A DNA stretch of 64,000 nt from Molossus alvarezi (Eukaryota > Chordata > Mammalia > Chiroptera > Molossidae), in the NCBI GenBank assembly GCA_037176705.1, contig CM073896.1, positions 25,060,708 through 25,124,707 of the forward strand, given 5' to 3'. A program made the translations under genes and the position numbers. Position 1 is the first letter of the stretch, and the number at the start of each line of letters is the position of its first letter. The notes beneath the pieces are model-generated. The model worked only from the letters and a program-made list of their open reading frames with translations, was not told where the DNA came from and made no database searches. Positions 11,612-21,637 of this stretch are shown one piece after another.

Positions 11612-11850
11612 CGAACAACACAAGCTGATAAACAAAATAGACCCAGAGACATAGAAGTAAGGTACAGATTTACAAACCTTAAGAGAGGGAGATGGGGGGA
11701 AGGAAGAGATAAACCACAGAACTTATATGCATGTAAGCATAACCATGGACATAGACAACAGTGCTGGGGGGTGGGAGGTGGGAGGAGGTTGTCAATGGGG
11801 GGAAAAGGAGAAACATTTATAAAAACAACAACAAAAAAGAAATGTAACAT
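11612..11850 (+). other. L1 3'UTR
   Basis: The region between the ORF2 stop and the A-rich tail. It contains the G-rich stretch typical of mammalian L1 3'UTRs (GTGCTGGGGGGTGGGAGGTGGGAGGAGG, about 11760-11790). Its antisense form recurs at 13970-14160 and 31350-31510. Confidence 0.8.
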
Positions 11851-11949
11851 AAAAGCTTTGAGGTGGGGAAAAAATAGGGACAGGAACGGGAAAGATTTGC
11901 TTTGGAGAAAACACTTGATAATCTAACAATTTATAAATATTTGAGTTTT

Positions 11950-12160
11950 TCATGTCAAAGAGGGAATAGATTTCTTTTTGTTTTTAGAGTGCCCAGAACT
12001 AGTAAAGGAAAATAATTTGTGCCAAGTTGTCTCTTAAAAGAGATATTTCTCCACCACTGGAGATCATCAAAAAGAAGCTGGAGGACTGTATCAGGGATGT
12101 TACCAGAAGGTTCTGGCTCAAGTTGTCTAACCCTAAGTTTCTGTGATTCTAAGAAATAAA
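11950..12160 (+). repeat. L3/CR1-like LINE relic
   Basis: CCACCACTGGAGATCATCAAAAAGAAGCTGGA, TCAGGGATGTTACCAGAAGG and the end AAGTTTCTGTGATTCTAAGAA follow the ancient CR1/L3 3' end ('catcactggaggtattcaagcagaggctgga...cagggatgttgtagaaggg...ttctgtgattcta'). Confidence 0.6.
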
Positions 12161-13374
12161 TATTTCAGAATGATGCTGAATGTTTAATGTTATTGATATA
12201 TCCAAGGAAGCATACAGTCCACCCTGTGGCCCCAAATCACTGGACCCAGATTCATGAATAAATAGAATTGTGAGGTTCATGATTGGACAATTTGGAAAAA
12301 ATACAGACAATAAGCCATTGTTTTGTTTTTCTCTATGCATTAAATATGTTTTAATTAATTCCTGCTCTTTTTGTTTCTTCTCTTTTTTTTTTCCTTTGGG
12401 TTTACTCAGTTGTATATTTTATAACTTCTTGGTTGGCCATTTAATGCATTAATTTTTACTTTAACATACATTTAAAGCTAGTATTTTCCATTACTGCTTT
12501 ATTTCTTCCCACACATTCCAATATGTGATTGTTTTATACTTATGTTCTAAGTATTTTCTAATTTGCAGTATAATGTCCTATACCTATTTATGTTGTATGC
12601 ATTACTTTCCAAATGTATGGAATTTTTTTTTAGATATATTTTATTAGAGATTTAGAATATAATTGTGCTGTAACTGTGTTTCTGGGTGACACAAAACATT
12701 CACCCAGAGCATGTCGTGATTTCCAACTTCGATAATAAAGCTGAAATGCTCATTCTAAATAAAAAAAGAATTTTGAAAAGATAAATATTAGGGAAGCATC
12801 ATATTGTATTTAACTCGGTTAGATGGCAAAGGGGCTGGAGGGAGAGAGTTTAAGGGAGAGAGAGGAACTTACATGATCTCAGATGGCAATGGTTCATTGT
12901 AAAGATTCCTGGAAAGTGAGAAAGCACAAAAACTTTGTTTGAAGGAGCAATAGTCAAAGCTCATGGAGAAATGAAACATAACCTTCCAGAATATGGGGTC
13001 CATAAACTACTTAGAAATTCATTAAAATTTTTCTTTCATTTTATCTTAATCTTTTTAATTGAGTATACCTTCCATATTTTCCTCAACAAAGCTATTTATC
13101 GTAAAGGAAAACAACAAACAGAACTACAGTACAGTGTACATGGAAGCAGAAAGAACCATTATGTGAGCCAGCCAGGAAAAGTGAATGTGGAAAATGCATC
13201 AAGGCTTCAGAGCAATCTGTCCAATAATAACAATGAAAGTAGGCAAACAAAATGTATTTACTGTAAAAGCTGATTGTAGAGTCTGTGTGTGTCTGATCAC
13301 ACTGTCTTATGAAGTAGGTTAATGCAGCTATGTTTTTTTCCCAGGATAGCCAAAAATTTAATTAAAAAGATTTA
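12161..13374. other. low-copy sequence
   Basis: AT-rich DNA without a recognised repeat. At about 12650-12772 an AATAAA-like motif (GATAATAAAGC) is followed 20 bp later by AAATAAAAAAAG, which could be the end of a small retrocopied RNA. The source cannot be named. Confidence 0.35.
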
Positions 13375-13588
13375 GGCCTTGTCCAGGTGGCTCAGTTGGT
13401 TGGAGTATGGATCATCCCATACACCAAAGAGATTGCAGGTTTCATTCCCGGTGCACATACCCAGGCTTCAGGTTCAATTCCTGGTTGGGGTGTGCAAGGG
13501 AGGCAACCGATCAATGTTTCTCTTTTCTCTCTCTCTCTCCTTTCATCTCTCTCTAAAATCAACAAACACATCCTCAGGTGGGGAATAT
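13375..13588 (+). mobile_element. Ves-type SINE
   Basis: Head GGCCTTGTCCAGGTGGCTCAGTTGG, B-box-like GGTTTCATTCCC, second motif AGGTTCAATTCC, CT-rich body and tail CACATCCTCAGGTGGGGAATA. Diverged from the younger copies and target duplication not clear. Confidence 0.88.
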
Positions 13589-13960
13589 ATATTACTAGAG
13601 TTAGACCAAGTATTCTATTCATGAAGCAAATTTCTCCATTGCCGAGGTATCAATTCACAATGCTCTCTGCACTCCAGTTTAAAAGTAAGCAAATGTTTAT
13701 CTTGAAAAGTCTTTGATGGATTATGTTAGAGTTGAGAATATGTCATTTCTTCTTTCCTAGTTTATGAAAAAAGAAAAAGTTTTCTATACTTTGCAGATAG
13801 AAGAAACAATTAGATTTTACAAAATAACAAGTCAAGTGAGTCAACATTTGGTCTGGTTTTATGAACAACAGGAAGCAAATCCTGGAATTCTTTGATCAAT
13901 TTTTTTTTTCTTTCTGAACTTTGAATCAAACAATGGTCCTGCCTTTATTTATTTTTTTTA
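13589..13960. other. low-copy sequence
   Basis: No repeat or gene recognised. Confidence 0.4.
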
Positions 13961-13964
13961 TATT

Positions 13965-14590
13965 ATTATTATTTTATTTTAATTATTTATTTATTTTTTT
14001 GTTACAGATGTTTCTCCTTTTTTACCCCATTAGAACCCCCCTCCCCATCCCCCCGGCCCCGGCCCCGGCTTTATTGTCCATGTCAATTGGTTATGCATAC
14101 ATGCATATAAGTTCTGTGGTTTATCTTTTCCCACTCCCCCCCTACCCCCTCTTCTGAGAGATGTCAGTTTGTGCCCTACTTCCATGTTTCTGGGTCTACC
14201 GTATTCCTCAAACTGTTATGTTCATTATAGATCATATGAGATCATGTGGTATTTGTCTTTTTCTGCTTGGCTTATTTCACTTAGGATAATACTTTCCAGG
14301 TCCCTCCATGTCATCTCAAAGGATAAGAGATCTTTCTTTCTTACCGCTGCATAGTACTCCATTGTGTATATGTACCACTGCTTTTTTATCCACTCGTCTA
14401 CTGATGGACACTTGGGCTGTTTCCAGATCTTAGCTATTGTAAATAGTGCTGCTATGAACATAGGGGTACATATATTCTTCTTGATTGGTGTTTCAGGCTT
14501 CTTAGTGTATATTCCTAGAAGTGGGATCACTGGGTCAAATGGAAGTTCAATTTTTAATTTTTTGAGGTAACACCATATTGTTTTCCTTAA
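13965..14590 (-). mobile_element. 5'-truncated LINE-1 3' end
   Basis: Antisense L1: the left end is the A-rich tail as T-rich DNA, then the 3'UTR (GTTACAGATGTTTCTCC, the poly-C tract near 14035-14070, TATGCATACATGCATATAAG) and the end of ORF2. It stops at about 14590, where the ORF2 C-terminus is cut. About 625 bp. It is closely similar to the L1 at 31.3 kb, so relatively young. Confidence 0.9.
14225..14590 (-). pseudogene. L1 ORF2 C-terminal fragment
   Basis: On the minus strand an uninterrupted frame encodes the last ~120 residues of ORF2p, including [59 protein letters not shown] and SQAEKDKYHMIS before a stop. The frame runs on upstream into the neighbouring SINE (read antisense); that part is not L1 protein. 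The fragment lacks the endonuclease and reverse transcriptase and has no start. Confidence 0.85.
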
Positions 14591-14608
14591 TTTTTTTTTT
14601 CTTTTTAA

Positions 14609-14871
14609 GCCATGGCCAGTTTGGCTCAGTAGTTCGAGCATCAGCTCATGGACCAAAGAGTAGTGGGTTTGATTCTGGTCAAGGGCAGGTACCTAGGTTG
14701 CGGTTCTGTCAGGATTATGTGGGAGGCAGCCAATTGATGTGTCTCTCTCATGTCACTGTTTCTCTTTATTTCTCTCTCTCTTTCTCTTTATCCCCCTCCC
14801 ACTTTATCTGAAGGTAAATGGAAAAAATATCCTTGGGTAAGAATTTAAAAAATAATAATAAATTTTCCTTT
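14609..14871 (+). mobile_element. Ves-type SINE
   Basis: Head GCCATGGCCAGTTTGGCTCAGTAG, B-box-like GGGTTTGATTCTGG, CT-rich body, and tail ATATCCTTGGGTAAGAATT with A-rich/AAT repeats. It abuts the truncated 5' side of the L1 fragment at 13965-14590. Confidence 0.9.
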
Positions 14872-14872
14872 A

Positions 14873-15040
14873 CATTTTTTTAATTTTTAAAGAGAAAGAG
14901 AGAGAGAGACACATTGATTTGTTGTTCCAGTTATTGATGCATTCATTGGTTGCTTATTGTATGTGCCCTGACCAGAGATCTAACCCACAGCCTTAGTGTA
15001 TGGGGATGATGCTCTAACCAACTGAGATATCCAGCTAGAG
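14873..15040 (-). mobile_element. second tRNA-derived bat SINE family
   Basis: On the minus strand the head is ATCTCAGTTGGTTAGAGCATCATCCCCATACAC, with a GTTAGATCTCTGGTCAGGGCACATACAA motif and a body encoding 'ATAACTGGAACAACAAATCAATGTG' before a CT tract. This layout, with GGTTAGAGCATC...ACACxAAGG and GGAACAACAAATC, differs from the main Ves group. It is shared with 18470, 29391, 46838 and 58575. Confidence 0.82.
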
Positions 15041-17454
15041 GTGATCAAGCATTCTAAGTTTTTTTCATAAAGAACCAAACTGTTCATTTAGCAGGCATAA
15101 TGTAGCATTAAAATGCAAACCTTCCTCAAAAGAAAAACCAAAGACTTATCTACTGATATTTAATGCATAAACGTACAGGTTTTCTTTATGGTATTTGGAT
15201 GGATTTCAATTGGTCACCTAAATCTTTCTACAGTGTACCCAGGGCATCCTTGTACAGACATTGCTTTAAACTACTAATATCAGATTCATTCTGGAAGACA
15301 AGTTTTAGTCAGGATTTGGGGGAAGGGAAAAGGCAAAATAACATTCGAAATCTAAAAATGTTTATAGAGTGCTTGTGTAAGATGAAGAGCAAAAAATATA
15401 TACAAAGGCAAAGTAGGATTTTCCCCCTTTCCCTATTTTGTTCTCACTATTGACCCCAGTATAAGCAGTTTTAGACTGTATTTTGGAGAACAGGAGCAAC
15501 ATTAACTCTTTTAATCTGCTAGGGTAACACATAGTAAATTTAGACCAAAACCACCACATGAGATGCTGTTTCATTACCTCATAAAGACAAAGTTGCCTAT
15601 TAAAATATACATTTAAAATGGTGTAAACTGTAGTTTGAACATCATAGTTATATGTTAAAAACATGTTTAGAAAAAATCTCCCCAAACCAATACAGTTATT
15701 AAATGAAAGAAACGTTTATACACAGAATCAAATTTGTTATAATCACTCATTATAACTTCATTGTCTTCATACCAGAAAAGCTTTGAACTTTTCTTAACTT
15801 CTGAAATACCCATTGCTACTTCTAGTCTTCTCACACATTCTTCTAGTCTGAAGATCATTTACAGTGAGTCTTTCCTTCAGATATTTCTATGCGCTGTTGG
15901 GCAACAATTGCTTAGTGCCATTTCGATTCTTGTAGTACACTATTTAATGAGGATAAATCATGTATTGCTATTGTTTCATAAGCCTTACTAAAATGGTTAT
16001 TAGTTTTGGAATCCTTCAATAATTCCCATGGTGTTCTATCTATGGAAAAATATGATTCATTATTAAGAATTGTCATAGCCCCATAAAACAAATTTGTTTT
16101 ATTTTACTGTCCTTCATTGGGTGACTTGTAAGCTCAGACAAAAAAAGTGTTTGTGTGTTTGACTACTCAGAGAAAGAGACAATAATTTTCCAAATTGCCT
16201 TAAAATACCTTGGGATATTATATTTTTATTTGATAATACTTGAAATGACTGGAAATTATCATGCTTGAATAACTGTTACATTATCAATTAATCAAGATAT
16301 TGTTATGAGGTGATTTGAGTTAAAATAATATTTTCTCTATTAGTTGCACACAAAAATATTTCATATTTAATCTGCTGTTAGGATGATAATGTAATCATTG
16401 TATTCAATGCATGGTAGTGTAGAGTATATACAGGCATGTTTCTAGTCAATCAATTGTCATTATTTCAAATACCTTTCAAAACATTTTGACATATTAGGAT
16501 TATGATTTATTCGGACCTTATTACACAGAAAATTTCTTCCCTTATTTTTCCTCTGTTCAAGTGATGGTCTTCTTATTTTATGGTGGTCCTAGTAATGATC
16601 AGAAATTTATTGGACACTAATAATTGGTAACTGCTCCAAACATTTTAGCCCTAATTAGCTCTAAAAACCAGAAGTAAGTTATTCTAAATGATTAAGCCAG
16701 CATTAATATTGATCACCATGCTAATTAGTCCTAGAAGTAAAAGTAGGCAGTTTGATCAAGAGCAATTAGTGTTAAAATCAATGTGTTCCTTATGATTTAG
16801 GCTATCATTTATTTTTTTCATCACCCAACTTAATCTTGGCCTATGCATTCATAGCAGTTAAAGCACTGAGTCTTATAAACTACTGTTGGCTTAGGAATTG
16901 AGCAATGTAAGAGCAAAGGTCTCATAACCATGTCACCAAATTAATTCCAAAGCTTTAGTAGTTTCCCAAGGTATAATCCCTATTCAGCTAATCAGTTGTC
17001 ACAGTGCACAACCATGATCAATTAAACTTAATGTAATTCTGGCTTTATCCCAAATAAATTGTCTAAATCTTCTAAATTCAGTATACCACACTCATAAACT
17101 GAAAGAGGTTAAAACTCTACCATTTCTTTCCTTAGTAGACAAATTTATATGCAGTTATCATAATATTACTGTTTTTATAGCAAAGCTTTCATACAAAATA
17201 GGCATGTATATATAGTATTATGCATTTCATCAGTGGAATAAGTCAGTTGTCAATTTTCTCCTGCTTAGACTGATTGCTTCTGCCTGGAAAGTCTTTTACC
17301 ACTCTGTCAACCTGGGAAATATTTAGTCATCCAGCAGGAAGCAGCTCACCCAACGCATTTTCTGGGTCACGATCTTGAAGTAACAAGTTGGAACCAAGAA
17401 GTTTTCTGGGTAATACAAGGGATACAAAGATTGGTGAAATTCCAGTTCTGTGCT
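15041..17454. other. low-copy sequence
   Basis: 2.4 kb of AT-rich DNA with no long frame and no clear repeat. A possible diverged sense L2 piece lies at about 17275-17430 (GCCTGGAAAGTCTTTTACCACTCT), not certain. Confidence 0.4.
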
Positions 17455-17719
17455 CAAGAAGATCATATAATAGTGCCTGAGTTTGTGTAAACAAGTTACT
17501 TATACTTTCTATGCCTCCATATCCTCCACTTAAATATGAATAGCCCTGGCTGGTGTAGCTCACCTGATTGAGCATTATTCAGTGCACCGAAGGGTGAAGT
17601 GTTCAAACTGGGGTACATGCCTGGTTTAAGGCTCAATCCCCAGTAGGGTATGTGCAGGAGGTAGCCTAGTGATGTTTCTCACATTGATGTTACTTTCTCT
17701 CTGTCTTCCTTCCTCGCTA

Positions 17720-17762
<43 letters not shown>

Positions 17763-17875
17763 AATAGTTCCCATTTAAGAGGATTGCTTTGGAGACTACT
17801 TAAGAATATATGTAAATCATTTAAAAGAAGGCCTAATAATAGTAAATGCTCAAAAAATATTAGATATTAATATAA
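17455..17875 (+). repeat. MIR split by a SINE
   Basis: The left half (TAAACAAGTTACTTATACTTTCTATGCCTCCATATCCTCC, 17486-17525) and right half (GAGGATTGCTTTGG, AGTAAATGCTCAAAAAATATTAG, 17779-17870) are consecutive parts of a sense MIR ('gcaagttacttaacctctctgtgcctcagtttcctc' ... 'agtaagtgctcaataaatgttag'). A Ves SINE sits between them. Confidence 0.75.
17541..17764 (+). mobile_element. Ves-type SINE with (AAAT)n tail
   Basis: Head AGCCCTGGCTGGTGTAGCTCA, middle GTGTTCAAACTGGGGTACATG, CT-rich body, and a tail that has become about 11 AAAT units (17718-17763). Inserted in a MIR. Confidence 0.9.
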
Positions 17876-18469
17876 GCATCAGATTAATGTATACATATAT
17901 TTAAGAAAAAATATTAAATGTACCAAAAGAAAAGTATAAAGGAATTGTAATGAAGATTCTAACATGAGAAAAGACCATAGTAATCAGTAAAGTTTCTATC
18001 TTTTTGATAATCTGAACTACTCATAATTAGCATTAGTTAATATTAAAAGATTATATTGCCTTCTTAAATAAATTTATCAAAGTGTCTTCTTCAGATCCTT
18101 TATTGAAGAGTACTGGGGTGGGGCAACTCAGTGTTTGATTAGCAACATTTGTTAGTCTTGTTTTTTTAATGTGTAAAATAACTTATCATGTTCATTATTG
18201 CCAAAAAGAATTGTCTATCCCAACACCACTGTCATTCCTCATGGAGGCTACATAAAATGTTTTCCTGTAGAATTTTTCTACATACTAGTGGTCAAGTGTG
18301 GTCTTAACTGTTGCAAGTAACAAATAATTCATCATGAAACTCTGTCTACAAATACAACCAAAGTCAGACATTTTCTTGAAGCAGCTTGCGTTAGATCACT
18401 CCCCAGGGTTCAAACTTTACACTATTTCTTTCTTTCTTTATTAAGTTTTTTTATTTTTTTTATTTTTAT
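17876..18469. other. low-copy sequence
   Basis: AT-rich, no gene or repeat recognised apart from simple T-rich tracts near 18425-18475. Confidence 0.4.
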
Positions 18470-18764
18470 TTTTTAGAAACAGAGAGTGAGGGAGGGAGGG
18501 GGAGAGAGACATAGAGCGAGAGATATTGATTTGTTTTTCCACTTATTTATGGATTCATTGGTTGATTCTTTTTTTTAATTTATCTTTATTATTGAAAATA
18601 TTACATATGTCCCCCTTTTTTTTCTTTGACCTCCTCCACCCCACTGTTGCCCCCACCCCCCACACCAGGCCTTCACCACACTGTGTATGTGCCCTGGGAT
18701 GGAACTCACAACCTTGATGTATCAGGAGTTCATTCTAACCAAATGAGCTATTCAACCAGGGTTA
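18470..18764 (-). mobile_element. second-family SINE split by an L1 scrap
   Basis: The antisense SINE reads GATATTGATTTGTTTTTCCACTTATTTATGGATTCATTGGTTGATTCTT (to 18570). It continues at 18685 with GTATGTGCCCTGGGATGGAACTCACAACC up to GAGCTATTCAACCAGGG. The 114 bp between are foreign. Confidence 0.82.
18571..18684 (-). mobile_element. very short LINE-1 3' end inserted in a SINE
   Basis: TTTATTATTGAAAATATTACATATGTCCCCC, then a C-rich run and CACACCAGGCCTTC, is the antisense of an L1 3' terminus. Compare the similar GTTACA(A/G)ATGTTTCTCC 3' ends at 13990 and 31360. Only about 110 bp was inserted and no target duplication is obvious. Confidence 0.65.
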
Positions 18765-19369
18765 GTCTGTGAAGAAAAATCTATGCATACATTGCAAATG
18801 TATTTTAAGGCACATTTACTTTTTAAAAGTTAAATTGTTATATCTTTTTCCATATTTTCTGGTATTATTCAGATAGCGTTTGAGGAGAAGATATTTTAAA
18901 TAATGGTAAAGCAAACATTAGATCCAAATTTGTGAATTTTCTACCGTAGCCCAGTGCAATGCATACTTCAGTCCCTGAAAGATTTTATTCTGTCCCTGAT
19001 ATTGATCTATATATCCATGTATATCTTTTTTTCAGACTTTACAAAATAAAGGTATTTAAACAGGACTGATGTAAGTGCTAAATGAGAAGAGTACAACAAA
19101 GCAAGGGAGCACAATCACATGAGTGTGAAAAATAAAGAGATTGCAAATACTAGAGGGTTTTCTGCAAGCACTTGGACCATAATTTTCACTTTACATTTTG
19201 TTTAATGACTAGTTCGTTTGCAGATGTACATATGCTTTAGAAAGTAAATTTCACTGAAAAGAGCCAGGGTGTGTTCACACATATGCATGCATGTACACGT
19301 GTGTGCACGCACGTGTGCACTCACACACAGTAGAGATTAAACTGATAAAGATTTGGGACAATAAATTTA
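18765..19369. other. low-copy sequence with a purine-pyrimidine tract
   Basis: No repeat family recognised. At 19266-19331 a long alternating purine/pyrimidine stretch (ATGCATGCATGTACACGTGTGTGCACGCACGTGTGCAC) stands out. Confidence 0.4.
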
Positions 19370-20109
19370 ATTTCTGTATTAAATCTATATCTACTTTTTT
19401 TTCCCACACTGAGAATTCTAATTTTCTCTCTTTGAGCACCTTTAATATGTTAGTTCTGTTTCTTCTAGATTACAGTGTTGTGTTAACAAGTCTAAATGTT
19501 ACCTTTTTTTAATCCTTACCTGAGAACGTTTTTCCATTTATTTTTTGTTCAGATAGAGTGGGAGGGAGAGAGAGGAAGAGAGAGAGAGAAACATCGACGT
19601 GAAAGGGACACATTGAGAGGCTGCCACCTGCACGACCCAACAGGGCCAGCGACAAATAGCAACCGAGGTACCTGCACTTAGCGGGAACGGAACCCGGGTA
19701 TTTCTGGACTGCAGGTTGACGCTCTAACTGCTGAGCAAAACTGGCCAGGGCTCTAAATGTTACCTTTTTTGTTTTTTCTTTATAAAGTACCTTCTCTTTT
19801 TGCCTTAGATGTTCAAAGGAATTTTTTTTCTATCACTTTAAAGTTTATTTTACTGGTTATTTATAAGAATATCTCTTGGTGTTGGTCATTCTGAATCAAT
19901 ATTCTCAGATATGTGGTATGTTTTTCTAAATGTGTATGTGCATGTTTGCATATTTATATCTATACATAGTTATATATTTTAGAAAAATATTTATAAATGA
20001 TCATTTTTACTTTTGTTATGGTTCCTTACTTTAGGGGACTTCCAATACTCCTATGATACATATGTTGGATCTGCTTATCCTATTTTCAGTATTTTCTCTG
20101 TTTACTAAT
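19370..20109 (-). mobile_element. old LINE-1 5' region fragment
   Basis: TCTTGGTGTTGGTCATTCTG and GACTTCCAATACTCCTATGATACATATGTTGGATC resemble the antisense of L1M 5'UTR/ORF1-proximal sequence ('cttggtgtgggtctctttg', 'gggattccaataatgcgtatgttg'). Highly diverged, boundaries approximate. Confidence 0.45.
19510..19751 (-). mobile_element. Ves-type SINE, young
   Basis: Antisense copy: T-rich tail on the left with TCCTTACCTGAGAACG, a GA-rich body, and GCGGGAACGGAACCCGGG to TGAGCAAAACTGGCCAGGG on the right. A perfect 19-bp target duplication starting TCTAAATGTTACC lies at 19491-19509 and 19752-19770, the longest in the window. Confidence 0.96.
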
Positions 20110-20596
20110 TCTTGCCTATTTGTCAAAAGAAAAAAAATAATTCACCCTATATTTATGAGTCTATGTCATATCTATCTGCTTTTGTGTCCTTGAGCCAATA
20201 CAAAGCACCTTGATTACTGCACTTTTATAGTAAGTTTTAACATTAGTTATAAGATGGCAACTCTGTTTCCCCTTTTCAGAACTGATTTGACCACGCTAGC
20301 TACAAATTTTTTCATACAAATTTCAGAATAAGTCATCAATATCTATAAAAAGTTCTTCTAAGATAGTTATCAGAATTGTGTTGAATCTATAGGTCAATTT
20401 GGAGTCAAGAGACATTTTAACAATTGTGAGCATTTCAATCCATGAACATAATAACTGTGCCCATTTAGTATTTAGGCTTTCTTTAATGTCCGCAAAATGT
20501 TGTAGTTTTAAGGTCCAATAAGTAATTTCCTAAATTTAGTCATAATTAACTTTAGTTTTTATTCTATTAAAATTGGTGTCTTAAAATTTTAATATC
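20110..20596 (-). mobile_element. old LINE-1 ORF2 fragment
   Basis: CCTTGATTACTGCACTTTTATAGTAAG, TTGAATCTATAGGTCAATTTGG, TTTCAATCCATGAACAT and TTTAGGCTTTCTTTAATGTC are antisense ORF2 3'-half landmarks of L1M elements in the right order. It probably continues after the insertion at 20597-21375 into 21640-23960. Confidence 0.75.
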
Positions 20597-21340
20597 CATT
20601 CTAACATATGTGAGGGGAGATCTCATTGTGGTTGTGATTTACATTTCCCTTATAACTAGTGGTATTGAGCATCTTTTCATACATCTGTTGGCCATTTGTA
20701 GTCTTACTTTGCTAAGTGCCTATTCAGGTCCTTTGCCCATTTTTAAATTATATTATTTGTTTTTTGTTGTTGAATTGTATGAGTTCTTTGTATAGTCCTC
20801 AAAAAATTAAGAATAGAGAGAGCTACCAGGTCACCCAGCAATCCTTCTTATAGGTATCTACCCCAAAATCATTACTCACATTGCCTAAATAACCTAAGTG
20901 TCCTTTGACAGATGATTGGATAAAGATGTGGTATGTATTTACAATAGAATACTACTGAGCCATAAAAAAATTTTTTAAACAAAATACTGCCATTTGCAAC
21001 AACATGGATAGATATTGAAAGTATCATGCTAATGAAATAGTCAGATGGAACAGGAACTGTATGATTTCTCTAATATGTGGGATATAAAACAAAAAGCAAC
21101 AAATAAATAAACAAAACAAACTCATAGACACAGACAGCAGAATGATAGTTATCAGAGGGGAAGGTGGGTGGGGGAGGTTTAAGGGGGTAAAGGGGGTCAA
21201 ATATATAGTTATAGACTAGAATTTGGTGGTGAGCACACAGTGAAAGTATACGGATATTGTATTATAAAGTTGTACACCTAAAATTTATGTAACGTTATTA
21301 ACCAATGTTACCCCAGCTCATTTAATAAAAAGTTTAATTC
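20597..21340 (+). mobile_element. twin-primed (5'-inverted) LINE-1 3' end
   Basis: The right part, about 20796-21340, is sense L1: CCTCAAAAAATTAAGAATAGAG, AACCTAAGTGTCCTTTGACAG, AATACTACTGAGCCATAAA, and a tail near TTTAATAAAAAGTTTA. The left part, about 20608-20793, is antisense and corresponds to the stretch just upstream in L1 (GATCTCATTGTGGTTGTGATT...CAGGTCCTTTGCCCATTTTTAAAT). About 170 bp between the two L1 coordinates is missing. Inversion plus small deletion is the signature of twin priming. Non-coding relic. Confidence 0.8.
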
Positions 21341-21375
21341 CCAACAATTCATTGCTAGCACAAAGACATATATTT

Positions 21376-21539
21376 GCGACCTGGCCGGTTTTACTCAGTG
21401 TTAGAGTGTTGGCTTGCAGATTGAAGGGTCTTGGGTTCAATTCGTGGTAAAAGATACATACTGAGGTTTCAGGTTCCATCTCCATCCCCAGTCAGGGTCA
21501 TGCAAGAAGCAACCAATCAATGTGTCCTTCTCACATTGA

Positions 21540-21589
<50 letters not shown>

Positions 21590-21637
21590 CCCTTCCACAC
21601 TATCTAAAAATATTCACCAGTAAGGGATTAACAAAAA
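21376..21637 (+). mobile_element. Ves-type SINE
   Basis: Head CGACCTGGCCGGTTTTACTCAG, B-box GGGTTCAATTCG, 'AACCAATCAATGTGTCC', a (CT)n run of ~22 units (21545-21588), and tail ATTCACCAGTAAGGGATTAAC plus A-run. Confidence 0.92.

Larger units (their letters stand above)
5594..11850 (+). mobile_element. L1: near full-length LINE-1, inactive
   Basis: All parts of a mammalian L1 are in order: a 5'UTR starting near AGAAGATGGCGATGAGCAGG, ORF1 (6610-7472), a short GA-rich spacer, ORF2 (7548-11611) and a 3'UTR ending in an A-rich ACAACAACAAAAAAG tail. After removing the SINE at 7927-8176 the length is about 6.0 kb, the usual L1 size, so it appears untruncated. A weak target duplication may exist: GTAACATA at 5586-5593 and 11843-11850. 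Both ORFs carry multiple stops and frameshifts, so it cannot retrotranspose by itself. Divergence is moderate: long stretches still read through, so it is younger than the L1 pieces at 19-28 kb. Confidence 0.93.

Noticed and set aside
12650..12772. possible processed pseudogene end with AATAAA and short A-run
   Set aside because: No target duplication or identifiable parent RNA; the poly-A is only a few bases.
21545..21588. CT-rich arrays as CRISPR or satellite
   Set aside because: They are dinucleotide expansions within SINE bodies; no spaced direct repeats exist.
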